Source of the DNA: DATDIC01 sp963764525
GTDB lineage: Bacteria; Pseudomonadota; Alphaproteobacteria; Acetobacterales; Acetobacteraceae
Direction: 5' to 3'
Assembly: GCA_963764525.1 (NCBI GenBank)
Contig: CAVXTC010000025.1
Span: forward strand, 13,544 to 77,543
DNA: 64,000 nt
Part shown: positions 48,578 to 56,838 of the stretch, piece by piece
How the letters are laid out: each line of letters starts with the position of its first letter
Position numbering within the stretch: position 1 is the stretch's first letter
Position numbers and translations under genes: made by a program
Notes under the pieces: generated by a model
Told to the model about the DNA's origin: nothing
Database searches by the model: none
Seen by the model: the letters and a program-made list of their open reading frames with translations, nothing else

Positions 48578-49772
48578 TCAGGCCGGAACGATTTGCCCGT
48601 TCTTGCGCCGCCGCCACCAGCCAAGGGTACCGATGCCTCCCAGCAACAGCACGAGCGAGCCGGGTTCCGGCATAGCTGTCACGATGGAGGGCGTCAGGCT
48701 TCCGAACAGGCCGTGTGCTTCATGCAGCACGCCGGCGGTGAAATAGAGGGTGCCGGGATCGCCGGCCATGCCGCCGTTGCCGATTGTGATATCCCACAGG
48801 TCTCCGATTCGAATGACCCCGCCTTTGAGGTCCTTCAGGGCACCGAGGAAGTCATTCGTGGTCTTGTCGAATACGTTGATCGTTCCGTTGCCAAAGTTCC
48901 CGACCAGCAAATCGCCGGCGAAGGCGCCCATGGTGTTTGGGGCGATTGCCAGGCCCCAGGGCGAGTTGAGCTTTCCGCCGCGAGATCAGCCGCTGCATGC
49001 CGGAGCCGTCCAGGTTGAAGCTATCGACGAAACCGTGGCCGGGGCCGGCCACATCGTCGTGCTTCGCCGCGTCTTGCAGCGCAAAGGTGACATACAGCTT
49101 GCCGTTCAGCACCTGAACGTTGAACGGCGCATAGCCCGCCGGCAACGTAGGATCGGTAAAGTGGGACACCAGGTTGAAGTTCTGGTCGTACACCTCGATC
49201 TGCCCGCTGCGGAAATTCGCTGCAAACAGGTGGTTCGTGCTGCCGCCCACGTTAGCGACGGCAAGCCCCTTATAGACCGCGCCGGTTCCGTGGTTGGAGT
49301 TGTCCACGGCCAGGACCGACTGCGAGAAATTCACGCCCGGCGACCAGCCGGAGATGGTGCCGTCCTCGGTGGCGAAGACGAACACCGCCGCGCCGGTCTT
49401 GCCGCCGGAACTGACGTTGAACCCGTCGCCGCCGACGAAAGCCTGGCCGGTCGGCGTGGCGGTGCCCGGCGTCTGCCCGGGCGGTGTGGCAATCGTCACC
49501 GGCGGGATCGCGTTGATCGTCACACTGCCGCCGCTGAGCGCGTAAATGCTGGCAAGGCCCGAGTTGTTATCCGAGATCCATAACGGACCGGTGGGACTGG
49601 ACGAAACACCCCAGGGATTGATCAGGTTGGGATCGGTCTGCTCGGCCGGCACGAAGCCGTCCGAAACAAGGTTGGTCTGGGTGAAATCCACCGCCGCACG
49701 GGCGGCACCGCCGGTGGCGGCGAACAACAGGCCGAGCGTGACCGCGGCCGGCATGGTTCTGCGTGTCTGCAC
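48578..49772 (-). CDS. TIGR03118-family exported protein with PEP-CTERM sorting signal (frameshifted here)
   Basis: The protein has about 398 residues. It begins with a signal peptide (VTLGLLFAATGGAARA) and has NHL/beta-propeller-like repeats (NPWGVSSSPTGPLWISDNN; FAANFRSGQIEVYDQNFN; YAPFNVQVLNGKLYVTFA). After one surplus base near 48979 the sequence continues SPWGLAIAPNTMGAFAGDLLVGNFGNG and ends in a PEP-CTERM tail: PEPGSLVLLLGGIGTLGWW followed by RRRKN. The tail implies processing by an exosortase encoded elsewhere. The GTG start follows GGAGGAGG at 8 bp. An ECF-type promoter lies about 50 bp upstream. Confidence 0.83.
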
Positions 49773-49824
49773 GACGGCTTCCTCCTCCAGGTACGGGGCG
49801 CGCCCCGAAAGCAGCGCCTCGCCG

Positions 49825-49855
49825 GATAGAGACGTGCGGGGCGGCGGGTTATTCC
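49825..49855 (-). promoter_or_regulatory. ECF-sigma-type promoter of the TIGR03118 gene
   Basis: Read on the minus strand: GGAATA (49855-49850), 15 bp, then CGTCTCTATC (49834-49825). The same two boxes with identical spacing precede the YceI gene at 51298-51328. The position, about 50 bp before the GTG start, suits a promoter. It lies next to a divergent ECF sigma gene. Confidence 0.65.
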
Positions 49856-49893
49856 CCGGCCGCGACTTTCCATGGGCGGCCCGCTGGGCGTCG

Positions 49894-49924
49894 GGAATAA
49901 ATCGGCGCAGCGTGAGTCGATGGC
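49894..49924 (+). promoter_or_regulatory. Possible autoregulatory ECF promoter of the sigma gene
   Basis: GGAATA (49894-49899) is followed after 15 bp by AGTCGATGGC, which keeps GTC and two more bases of the CGTCTCTATC box seen twice nearby. The -35 box is perfect and the -10 is weak. It lies about 37 bp before the sigma-factor start. Confidence 0.4.
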
Positions 49925-49960
49925 ATTGGGCCAGGCGGGGGCGCAGGGCGCCAGGCGACG

Positions 49961-50473
49961 ATGGCGGGCGGAATGGCGAGCATGGAGGCCTGCATACCGG
50001 CGCTGCGGCGTTACGCCCGGTCGCTGCTGCGCGACCGCGAGGAGGTCGATGACCTGGTGCATGATTGTCTGGTGCGCGCGCTCGATCAGTTCCACACGCG
50101 GCGTGAGGACGGCGATCTGCGGGCGTGGCTGTTCACCATCATGCACAACCTGTTCGTCAGTCGCGCGCGGCGGAATAAAACCCGTGGGCAAACGGTCTCT
50201 CTCGATGATGTGAGCGAGGACCGGCTGGGGATGCGGGCGAGCCAGGATGGGCACATGCAGACGCGCGATCTGTTGCGCGCGCTCGATGACCTGACGGAAG
50301 AGCAGCGCAGCGTGTTGTTGCTGGTCACCGTCGAGGACCTTTCCTACGGAGAGGTGGCGCAGGTTCTCGGTATCCCGATCGGCACGGTGATGTCGCGTCT
50401 GTCGCGCGCGCGGGAGCGGCTGCGCTTGCTGATGGAGGGCGAAGCCCCGCCGGTGCTCAGGAGGATTAAGTGA
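49961..50473 (+). CDS. ECF RNA polymerase sigma factor
   Basis: This 170-residue sigma-70-family ECF factor has region 2 around LRDREEVDDLVHDCLVRALDQF and LRAWLFTIMHNLFVSRAR, and region 4 around ALDDLTEEQRSVLLLVTVEDLSYGEVAQVLGIPIGTVMSRLSRARERL; a short linker joins them. The start may be ATG 49961 or 49976. The stop overlaps the GTG of the anti-sigma gene (GTGA), the usual coupling. Its likely targets share the GGAATA-15-CGTCTCTATC element. The subgroup was not determined. Confidence 0.92.
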   Translation: MAGGMASMEACIPALRRYARSLLRDREEVDDLVHDCLVRALDQFHTRREDGDLRAWLFTIMHNLFVSRARRNKTRGQTVSLDDVSEDRLGMRASQDGHMQTRDLLRALDDLTEEQRSVLLLVTVEDLSYGEVAQVLGIPIGTVMSRLSRARERLRLLMEGEAPPVLRRIK

Positions 50474-51258
50474 TCGACCGGCAGCCCCCGATCGGCGACG
50501 ACGAGCTGCACGCCTATGTCGATGGCCAACTCGATCCGGACCGGCGCGAACCGGTCGAACGCCACCTTGCGGCACACCCGAAGGCGGCGCGGCTGGTCGC
50601 TGCCTGGCAGGCGCAGCGGGCCGCGTTGCGCACGGCGTTCGCTGCCGATGCGGCAGAGCCGCTGCCGCCCAGGCTGAACCTGACGCACATCATAGGGGAA
50701 CGGATGCAGCGCCGGCGGGCGCCTTGGCGGATTGCCGCCGGCATCGTGCTGGCGCTCGGCGCCGGTGGCGCGGCCGGCTGGTTTCTGCACGCACCGCCGC
50801 CACCGGGCAGGACCGAACTGGCGATGCAGGTGCTGAGGCAGGAGGCGCTGACCAGCCACATCGTCTATGCCCCCGACCGCCGCCATCCGATCGAGGTGGG
50901 CGCCGCCGACGAAGCACACCTCCGGCAGTGGCTGTCGAACCGGTTGGGCCAGACGGTCGCGCCGCCGGACCTTTCAGGGATCGGCTACCACCTGATCGGC
51001 GGCCGGTTGCTGGCCACCGAGCATGGCGGGCCGGCCGCGCTGTTCATGTACGACGATGCGCAGGGCAATCGGTTGTCGTTGCTGTTGCGGCCGATGGCGC
51101 GCGACCTGAGGGCGCCGCAAACCGAGATTGCACAGGGGGCGGTGAACGGCTGCGCCTGGATTAACAACGGCATGGGGTACGCGGTGGTGGCGGCGATGCC
51201 CGACACCGAGCTGGATCGCATCGCCGATCAGATCCGCGCCGAGCTGCGCACCGGTTGA
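50470..51258 (+). CDS. Membrane anti-sigma factor
   Basis: This 262-residue protein has an N-terminal cytosolic anti-sigma segment (DDELHAYVDGQLDPDRREPVERHLAAHPKAARLVAAW). It carries the last His of the zinc motif HxxxCxxC but lacks its cysteines, so it is a zinc-less variant. One membrane helix follows (AAGIVLALGAGGAAGWFL, ~95-112), then a ~145-residue periplasmic domain (SHIVYAPDRRHPIEV, LNRLGQTVAPPDLSG-like, GYAVVAAMPDTELDRIADQI). It should hold the sigma factor at the membrane until an outside signal releases it. The stop lies in the first of three tandem 13-bp repeats. Confidence 0.85.
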   Translation: MIDRQPPIGDDELHAYVDGQLDPDRREPVERHLAAHPKAARLVAAWQAQRAALRTAFAADAAEPLPPRLNLTHIIGERMQRRRAPWRIAAGIVLALGAGGAAGWFLHAPPPPGRTELAMQVLRQEALTSHIVYAPDRRHPIEVGAADEAHLRQWLSNRLGQTVAPPDLSGIGYHLIGGRLLATEHGGPAALFMYDDAQGNRLSLLLRPMARDLRAPQTEIAQGAVNGCAWINNGMGYAVVAAMPDTELDRIADQIRAELRTG

Positions 51259-51289
51259 GCCCACCGGTTGAGCCCACCGGTTGAGCCCA
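51251..51289 (+). repeat. Three tandem 13-bp repeats at the end of the anti-sigma gene
   Basis: CCGGTTGAGCCCA occurs three times head to tail with no mismatch. The first copy contains the anti-sigma TGA stop. The array ends 8 bp before the -35 box of the YceI promoter, so copy number would change the distance between the gene end and that promoter but not the promoter itself. Confidence 0.85.
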
Positions 51290-51297
51290 CGGGGCAC

Positions 51298-51328
51298 GGA
51301 ATAGATCGGCGCCGGCGACGTCTCTATC
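51298..51328 (+). promoter_or_regulatory. ECF-sigma-type promoter of the YceI gene
   Basis: GGAATA (51298-51303), 15 bp, CGTCTCTATC (51319-51328). Both boxes and the spacing equal those of the minus-strand promoter at 49825-49855. Transcription would begin near 51334, giving a leader of about 30 nt to ATG 51366. Confidence 0.7.
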
Positions 51329-51365
51329 GTTCGAGGTGTCGATGCTGCCGCCGGGAGACATTGCC

Positions 51366-51992
51366 ATGCCGCCTTCGCTGGTCCGGGTGCTGTTCGGCGG
51401 CATGCTGCTGTTTGGGCTGGCGACGTTCGAGCCCGCCACGCCTGGCCGGGCTGGCCTGCTGTTCTCGATCGATCAGCGCTTCGGCAGCATCGGCTTTTCG
51501 GTCGATCACCTCGGGCTGTTCAGCTCGCAAGGACGGTTCGATCGGTTTACCTGCCGGCTGGACCTCGACCCGGCACATCCGGAGCGGACGCGGCTGCAGA
51601 TCAGCATCGATGCCGGTTCGTTGGACATGCCGTGGGGTCAGGCGACGGACATGCTGCGGGCACCGGATTTCTTCGATGTCGCGCGTTATCCAATGATTTC
51701 CTACGTCAGCACGGCGGTCGCGCAGCACGATGGGCAGCATTACGCGATCAGCGGGATACTGGAGATACGCGGCATCGCCCGGCCGCAGATGCTGGATGCG
51801 CTGCTGCTGAGCCGGCGGACCGATCCGGTGACCCATGTCGAGACGGCGGAATTCGCGGTGACCGGACGGTTGAAAAGGTCGGATTTCGGAATGGTCGCCA
51901 ACCAGGTGTTCATCTCCGATGCGGTGACGCTGAACATTCACGTGCGGATCGAGCTGCCGCACCGGGCGGATGCTGCCACCGGGGATGGCTGA
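51366..51992 (+). CDS. YceI-family exported lipid-binding-type protein
   Basis: This 208-residue protein with an N-terminal hydrophobic signal (LVRVLFGGMLLFGLATF) and a YceI lipocalin-like barrel contains GRAGLLFSIDQRFGSIGFSV, LHISIDAGSLDM-like strands, LRAPDFFDVARYPMISYVS and the end strand DAVTLNIHVRIELP. YceI proteins bind isoprenoid-like lipids in the periplasm and are often under stress control. ATG 51366 was chosen because GGGAGA lies 7 bp upstream; a GTG at 51336 is in frame but would leave almost no leader after the promoter. It is the likely target of the adjacent ECF sigma factor. Confidence 0.85.
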   Translation: MPPSLVRVLFGGMLLFGLATFEPATPGRAGLLFSIDQRFGSIGFSVDHLGLFSSQGRFDRFTCRLDLDPAHPERTRLQISIDAGSLDMPWGQATDMLRAPDFFDVARYPMISYVSTAVAQHDGQHYAISGILEIRGIARPQMLDALLLSRRTDPVTHVETAEFAVTGRLKRSDFGMVANQVFISDAVTLNIHVRIELPHRADAATGDG

Positions 51993-52002
51993 CCGGATTT
52001 TT

Positions 52003-53454
52003 TCAGCAATAGACCGGCTTGGTCCCGGGTACCGGCGAATAGCCGAAAGTGCCGCGCTTCAGGATCGCTTCCCGTCCGCCATGCGTGGCGATCCGCGCGG
52101 CCTGGTCGGCGCGCGCCATCCGGTCCGCGGCCTCCGGATCGACCACGCGGCGCAGTGCGGCCTCGCAATCGGCGACCAGGCCGCGATAGCCGGGATCGAT
52201 GCCAAGGTCCCGCGTTTCCCGCGGATCCGCGTCGAGATCAAACAATTGCGGGCGCATGCCGACGTAATGCACGTATTTGAACGCGCCCTTGCGGATCATG
52301 AACGCACCGGTGGCCGCGCCCGCCGCGTGATACTCACTGAACACCGTGCGCGGCGGCGCCGTGCCGCGTACCACGTCGAACAGCGAATGCCCGGGCAAGC
52401 CGCGATCGTCCGGATGCGGGGGCGCCCCGACGCAGGAAAGGATCGTCGGAAAGCAATCGACCAGCGAGACGGGTGCGTGACAGACGAATCCTGACGGAAT
52501 GTCCGGTCCCGCCATGATCAGCGGCACGCCAGCGGATTCCTCATACATCGTGGATTTGCCCCACAATCCCCGCACCCCGAGATTGTCGCCGTGATCCGAC
52601 GTGTAGATCACCCGGGTGCCGGCATCCAACCCGGTCTCCCGCAGAGTTGCCAGCAACGTCCCCACATTCCGATCGACAAACGTCACCATGCCGAAATACG
52701 CCGCGATCGCCCGGCGGACCCGACGCTCATCGAATGCCTTGTCATACACCATGCATTCGCGGATCGCCTGGATGAACGGATGGCCCGGACGTTCGTCGGC
52801 CGCATACAGCTCTGGCCAGGGCACCGCATCCTCCGGGTACAGGTCGTAGAACTCCTGGCGCGCGATCAGCGGAAAATGCGGGCAGACCAGCGACACGAAC
52901 AGGACCCATGGCCGATCCGCTGCCTGTCGTGCCGACGCGCGCAGCCAGTCCTGCGCCGCCGCCGTGATTCGGTCATCGTAGCCCTGATAGGGGGAATCCC
53001 CCGGCCCCGCTTCCTCGGCCATCCGCAGCGCGGCGCCGCGCACCGGCAAGTCGTCGCGGATGAGGCCGAGCAGGTCGCCAAGCCCATCGACCACATGCAG
53101 CGGCATCACCTCGTCATCGAAACCGTTGTCGTCGTCGGTGCTGCGGTAGTGCAGCTTCCCGATCGAGACGGAGCGATGGCCTGCGGCGATCAGCCGGTGG
53201 CCCCATGACGGCACCGACCCGTCGTACGGGATGGCGTTGTCCCAGAACCGTACCTGATGCACGTAGCGGCCGGTCGCAAAACTGGCGCGCGAGGGCACGC
53301 AGATCGGCGAGTTGCAATAGGCGCCGGTGAATTGCACGCCGCGCGCCGCCAGCGCGTCAAGGTTCGGCGTACGGATCATCGGATGGCCGTGGCAGCCCAG
53401 CACGCGCCGGCTGTGCTCATCGGACATGATGAACAGCAGGTTACTCGGTCGCAT
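52003..53454 (-). CDS. Sulfatase (arylsulfatase/choline-sulfatase-like)
   Basis: This 483-residue member of the alkaline-phosphatase fold hydrolyses sulfate esters. The signature CVPSRASFATGRY (~50-62) has the Cys that is oxidised to formylglycine. Metal residues are visible in LLFIMSDEHSR, and later in YTSDHGDNLG. There is no signal peptide, so it is cytosolic, as choline sulfatases are. The start ATG 53454 was chosen because the family begins there (RPSNLLFIMSDEH). No formylglycine-generating enzyme or sulfate transporter is in the window. The stop is 10 bp from the convergent YceI stop. Confidence 0.9.
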   Translation of the reverse strand: MRPSNLLFIMSDEHSRRVLGCHGHPMIRTPNLDALAARGVQFTGAYCNSPICVPSRASFATGRYVHQVRFWDNAIPYDGSVPSWGHRLIAAGHRSVSIGKLHYRSTDDDNGFDDEVMPLHVVDGLGDLLGLIRDDLPVRGAALRMAEEAGPGDSPYQGYDDRITAAAQDWLRASARQAADRPWVLFVSLVCPHFPLIARQEFYDLYPEDAVPWPELYAADERPGHPFIQAIRECMVYDKAFDERRVRRAIAAYFGMVTFVDRNVGTLLATLRETGLDAGTRVIYTSDHGDNLGVRGLWGKSTMYEESAGVPLIMAGPDIPSGFVCHAPVSLVDCFPTILSCVGAPPHPDDRGLPGHSLFDVVRGTAPPRTVFSEYHAAGAATGAFMIRKGAFKYVHYVGMRPQLFDLDADPRETRDLGIDPGYRGLVADCEAALRRVVDPEAADRMARADQAARIATHGGREAILKRGTFGYSPVPGTKPVYC

Positions 53455-53529
53455 GCGTGTCTCCTTCGCGTGCGCGGTGTCGCTGATCGAATTGGTATAG
53501 TGGGCGCCCGATCGCGCCAAGCCGGCGGA

Positions 53530-54109
53530 CTACAGCGACGTATCGGAATTGCCGGCAAGAACCCGTGGGAACAACTGGCGGAATGACCACGGCGCACCGG
53601 CTGTGGCGCGGTCGAGACGCAGCACGACATCGTAGCGGTCCGAGGGCCATGTCGCTGGGATGCCCGGCAAGCGTTGGCCACCCAACAGGCCGGGCAGCAA
53701 CTCACCGGCGATCAGCTCGTGTTCCCAGCACACCAGGACAACACCGGTCATCGAGGCGATTTCCGCTGCCAAACGCGCTTCCTCGCCCTTCGCCCATCGG
53801 ATTATGGCCGTGAGCAGCAGCCGGTCGGCGAGCGGCCGGATTGTCTGGTACGGACGCTGACTTGGGTGCCCGGCCGCCGCCAGAAGGCCGTCATAGGGAT
53901 CCGGTTGCGCGGCATAGATGATGTCAGGGGTCGGATAATCGGCGCCGCTTGGCCCGGCGCCGAACCATGCGGCCCAGGCGCCGGCGCGTTGCCAGCCGCG
54001 CAGAACCAGGGATTTCGTCCGGCATGCCGTTCGCGGTCAGGCCTGGACCGGGCCAGTTCTCTCCGCCGTTCTCGGCGTGCCGGATGATCAGGATGGTCAG
54101 TGCGGACAT
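53530..54109 (-). CDS. Histidine phosphatase family protein (frameshifted here)
   Basis: The protein has about 192 residues. It opens ALTILIIRHAENGGENWPG, in which RHAE matches the RHG-type phospho-acceptor motif. One base is lost or gained near 54016, after which VLRGWQRAGAWAAWFGAGP and IIYAAQPDPYD follow without break to LAGNSDTSL. The second catalytic His lies in VLVCWEHELI. Small proteins of this branch resemble phosphoglycerate mutase, but the substrate is unknown. The gene is upstream of the sulfatase on the same strand, 75 bp away. Confidence 0.75.
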
Positions 54110-54121
54110 GTCCACTTTGTC

Positions 54122-54226
54122 CTGTGGCAAAGCTTGCCGGCGATCCCTCACCGGCCGCGCTGCGCGATCCGACCCCCGATCGGGTCGCGCGCAGGCTCTC
54201 TCCCCCCGCGAAGTGCAGGAGAGGTG
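54122..54226. repeat. Degenerate copy of the composite palindromic repeat
   Basis: The block CCCTCACCGGCCGCGCTGCGCG followed by a GGGTCGCGCGC hairpin and CTCTCTCC..GGAGAGGT matches the right half of the 3968-4083 element with several changes. It occupies the gap upstream of hisF. Confidence 0.45.
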
Positions 54227-54338
54227 AAGGTCATCCGTACAAATTATCGGTCTGGTCCGCTGCGAGGTGCCCTGCGACGCGCTACATCGCGTTTCCCGCT
54301 TGCAACGCCTACGGCCGCTCATATTAAGACTTGCACAG

Positions 54339-55109
54339 ATGCTGAAACTCCGTGTCATTCCCTGCCTGGACGTGAAGGACGGTCGCGTCGTCAAGGGCGT
54401 GAATTTCGTCGCCCTCCGCGACGCCGGCGATCCCGTGGAACAGGCGGCGATCTACGACGCGGCCGGCGCCGACGAATTGTGCTTCCTGGACATCACTGCC
54501 AGTCACGAAAACCGCGATACCATCCTTGATGTGGTGTCGCGCACCGCGGCCCGTGTCTTCCTGCCGCTGACCGTTGGCGGCGGCGTGCGCAGCGTGGAGG
54601 ACATGCGCCGACTGCTGCTCGCCGGGGCGGACAAGTGCAGCATGAATTCGGCCGCTGTGGCGCAGCCGGACCTGGTCAATCAGGCGGCGCGGAAATTCGG
54701 CAGCCAATGCGTCGTGGTCGCGGTCGATGCCAAGCGATCGGGGTCCGGCACGTGGGAGGTGTTCACCCACGGCGGCCGGCGCCCGACCGGGATCGATGCG
54801 GTGGAATGGTGCCGGCAGGTGGCGGAGTCCGGAGCCGGAGAGATTCTGCTCACCAGCATGGACCGGGACGGCACCGGCCAGGGCTTCGACCTCGATCTGC
54901 TGCGCGCGGTCTGCGGTGCGATCCGGCTGCCGGTGATCGCTTCCGGCGGGGTCGGCACGCTGGAGCATTTCATTGAGGGCGCGCGCGCCGGGGCCACCGG
55001 GCTGCTGGCGGCAAGCGTGTTCCATTTTGGTAAATTCACCATCGCCGACGCGAAGGCGGCACTCGCTGAGGCTGGGTTGCCGGTCAGACTGCCGCGCCAG
55101 GCCGCCTAG
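54339..55109 (+). CDS. hisF: Imidazole glycerol phosphate synthase cyclase subunit
   Basis: This 256-residue (beta/alpha)8 enzyme makes imidazole-glycerol phosphate and AICAR from PRFAR using ammonia from HisH. It opens RVIPCLDVKDGRVVKGVNF with the first catalytic Asp in CLDVKDG; LPLTVGGGVRSVEDM, CSMNSAAV, LTSMDRDGTGQGFDLDLL (second catalytic Asp) and IASGGVGTLEHF follow. The ATG 54339 was chosen by family length. hisH and hisA, usually just upstream, are not here. hisE starts 9 bp after the stop. Confidence 0.96.
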   Translation: MLKLRVIPCLDVKDGRVVKGVNFVALRDAGDPVEQAAIYDAAGADELCFLDITASHENRDTILDVVSRTAARVFLPLTVGGGVRSVEDMRRLLLAGADKCSMNSAAVAQPDLVNQAARKFGSQCVVVAVDAKRSGSGTWEVFTHGGRRPTGIDAVEWCRQVAESGAGEILLTSMDRDGTGQGFDLDLLRAVCGAIRLPVIASGGVGTLEHFIEGARAGATGLLAASVFHFGKFTIADAKAALAEAGLPVRLPRQAA

Positions 55110-55118
55110 GGGCGGCGC

Positions 55119-55655
55119 ATGGCTAAGTCCGTCAAGAAATCGGTCAAGAAGAAGCAGGTCAAGCGGCAGCCGCTGAAGAAGCGGGGCGGGCGTTCGAAGG
55201 CGCCGGACAAGCGGGCAAAACCGATCGACCCGGCCGTGACTGCCGGCAACGGGGCTGAACCGTCCCGACCGACCCCTCCGCTGGGGATCGGCCCTGGATC
55301 GGTGGTGCTCGACCGGCTGTTCGCGGTGGTGCGGGAGCGGCGCCATGCCGACCCGGCGGTCAGCCACTCGGCCCGGTTGCTGTCCCGCGGGGTTGACAAG
55401 GTGGCGCAGAAATTCGGCGAGGAAGCGGTCGAGTGCCTGATCGAGGCGGTGGCGGGCCACCGCGATGCCGTGGTGGCCGAGAGCGCCGACGTGCTGTATC
55501 ATCTGCTCGTGCTCTGGGTGGCGAGCGGGGTACACCCCGACCAGGTCTGGGCCGAACTGAAACGCCGGGAGGGCGTGAGCGGCATTACCGAGAAGGCGTC
55601 CCGTGCCCGCATTCTGCCGCTGGCGTTCGGGCTGGAGACGACGAAAATTCCGTGA
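55119..55655 (+). CDS. hisE: Phosphoribosyl-ATP pyrophosphatase with basic N-terminal extension
   Basis: This 178-residue protein has as its last ~120 residues HisE proper, which removes pyrophosphate from PR-ATP: ARLLSRGVDKVAQKFGEEAVECLIEA holds the metal-binding Glu pair, and ESADVLYHLLVLWVA the Asp. HisE is normally ~105 residues. Here about 50 extra residues precede it, starting KSVKKSVKKKQVKRQPLKKRG, a lysine-rich, probably disordered tail. No better internal start exists near the HisE domain with a ribosome site, so the extension seems real. It lies between hisF and hinT. Confidence 0.92.
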   Translation: MAKSVKKSVKKKQVKRQPLKKRGGRSKAPDKRAKPIDPAVTAGNGAEPSRPTPPLGIGPGSVVLDRLFAVVRERRHADPAVSHSARLLSRGVDKVAQKFGEEAVECLIEAVAGHRDAVVAESADVLYHLLVLWVASGVHPDQVWAELKRREGVSGITEKASRARILPLAFGLETTKIP

Positions 55656-55678
55656 AACCGCGGCCTGGGGAAGACGCG

Positions 55679-56056
55679 ATGCCGGTCAGTGGACAACCCC
55701 CGTATGACGACAGCAACATTTTCGCCCGCATCCTGCGCGGCGAGATCCCGTGCAAGAAGGTGTACGAGGACGACTGGGCGCTGGCATTCCACGACATCAA
55801 TCCGCTGGCGCCGGTGCATGTGCTTGTGGTGCCGAAGGGGCGCTACGTCTCGTTTGCCGATTTCAGCCTGAGCGCCGGCGATGACGAAATAGCCGGCTTC
55901 ATGCGTGCGGTGGGAAAGGTGGCCAAGGAGCAAGGGCTGGAAGCGCCGGGATATAGGTTGCTCGCCAACATGGGCGCGCATGCCGGCCAGGAGGTGGCGC
56001 ATTTCCATGTTCACCTGTTCGGCGGTCGGCCGCTCGGGCGGATGCTGGCGATCTGA
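55679..56056 (+). CDS. hinT: HIT-family nucleotide hydrolase (HinT)
   Basis: This 125-residue histidine-triad protein hydrolyses AMP-lysine-type phosphoramidates and related adducts. The triad is clear in HFHVHLFGG (~108-116). The N-terminal NIFARILRGEIPCKKVYEDD and PVHVLVVPKGRYVS are typical of HinT. It commonly follows hisE in alphaproteobacteria. The start ATG 55679 is 24 bp after the hisE stop with a GGGGAAG sequence upstream. Confidence 0.94.
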   Translation: MPVSGQPPYDDSNIFARILRGEIPCKKVYEDDWALAFHDINPLAPVHVLVVPKGRYVSFADFSLSAGDDEIAGFMRAVGKVAKEQGLEAPGYRLLANMGAHAGQEVAHFHVHLFGGRPLGRMLAI

Positions 56057-56141
56057 CGGGCCGCGCTCAACTCTTGGCTCCGGCGACCCGCACATGCCGT
56101 GGGTTCCGCCGGACGCCGCCCTGGTGTAAAGCCGGCGCCCC

Positions 56142-56837
56142 ATGACCGCCCCCTTCCACCTTGCCGCACTGGAACCTCGTCTGACCGGCCCGATGGTTCT
56201 GGCGCTGCCGAAGGGGCGCATTCTGGCGGAATGTGGCGCTCTGCTGGCCCGCGCCGGAATTGCCCCGGCGCCTGATTACACCGACGAAGCCAGCCGCCGC
56301 TTGCGCTTTCCGACCAATGAACCGGATCTCGACGTGGTGCGGGTGCGGCCGTTCGACGTGGCGACCTTCGTTGCGTTCGGCGCCGCCCAGCTTGGAATTT
56401 GCGGCGCCGATGTGCTGATGGAATTCGATTACCCCGAGATCTACGCCCCCCTCGATCTTGGCATCGGCCGCTGCCGTGTCTCCGTGGCCGAACCCGCCGA
56501 GACCGCCGGCAGCGACGATCCGGGCCGATGGTCCGGGGTACGGGTGGCGACGAAATACCCCAACATCGCCCGGCGGCATTTCGCCGGCCGCGGCGTACAT
56601 GCCGAGGTGGTGGCGCTGAGCGGGGCGATGGAGATGGCCCCCCGTCTCGGGCTGGCACGGCTGATCGTCGATCTCGTGCAGACCGGCTCGACCCTGAAGG
56701 CGAACGGGCTGGTGGAGACCGAAGTGATCGCCCCGGTGACCAGCCGGCTGATCGTCAACCGCACCGCGCTGAAAACGCAGCCGGAGGCAATCGGCGCCTG
56801 GATCGCCCGCTTTCGCGCGGCGCTTGGCCAGGCATGA
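56142..56837 (+). CDS. hisG: ATP phosphoribosyltransferase, short form
   Basis: This 231-residue enzyme performs the first step of histidine biosynthesis, joining ATP and PRPP. The short form lacks the C-terminal regulatory domain of long HisG and needs HisZ as partner; hisZ is not in the window. Landmarks are LALPKGRILAECG, GICGADVLMEF, RVATKYPNIARRHF, LIVDLVQTGSTLKANGL, the last being the PRPP-binding loop. Expression is expected to be with hisE-hinT upstream and hisD, whose start overlaps or abuts the stop. Confidence 0.95.
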   Translation: MTAPFHLAALEPRLTGPMVLALPKGRILAECGALLARAGIAPAPDYTDEASRRLRFPTNEPDLDVVRVRPFDVATFVAFGAAQLGICGADVLMEFDYPEIYAPLDLGIGRCRVSVAEPAETAGSDDPGRWSGVRVATKYPNIARRHFAGRGVHAEVVALSGAMEMAPRLGLARLIVDLVQTGSTLKANGLVETEVIAPVTSRLIVNRTALKTQPEAIGAWIARFRAALGQA

Positions 56838-56838
56838 C

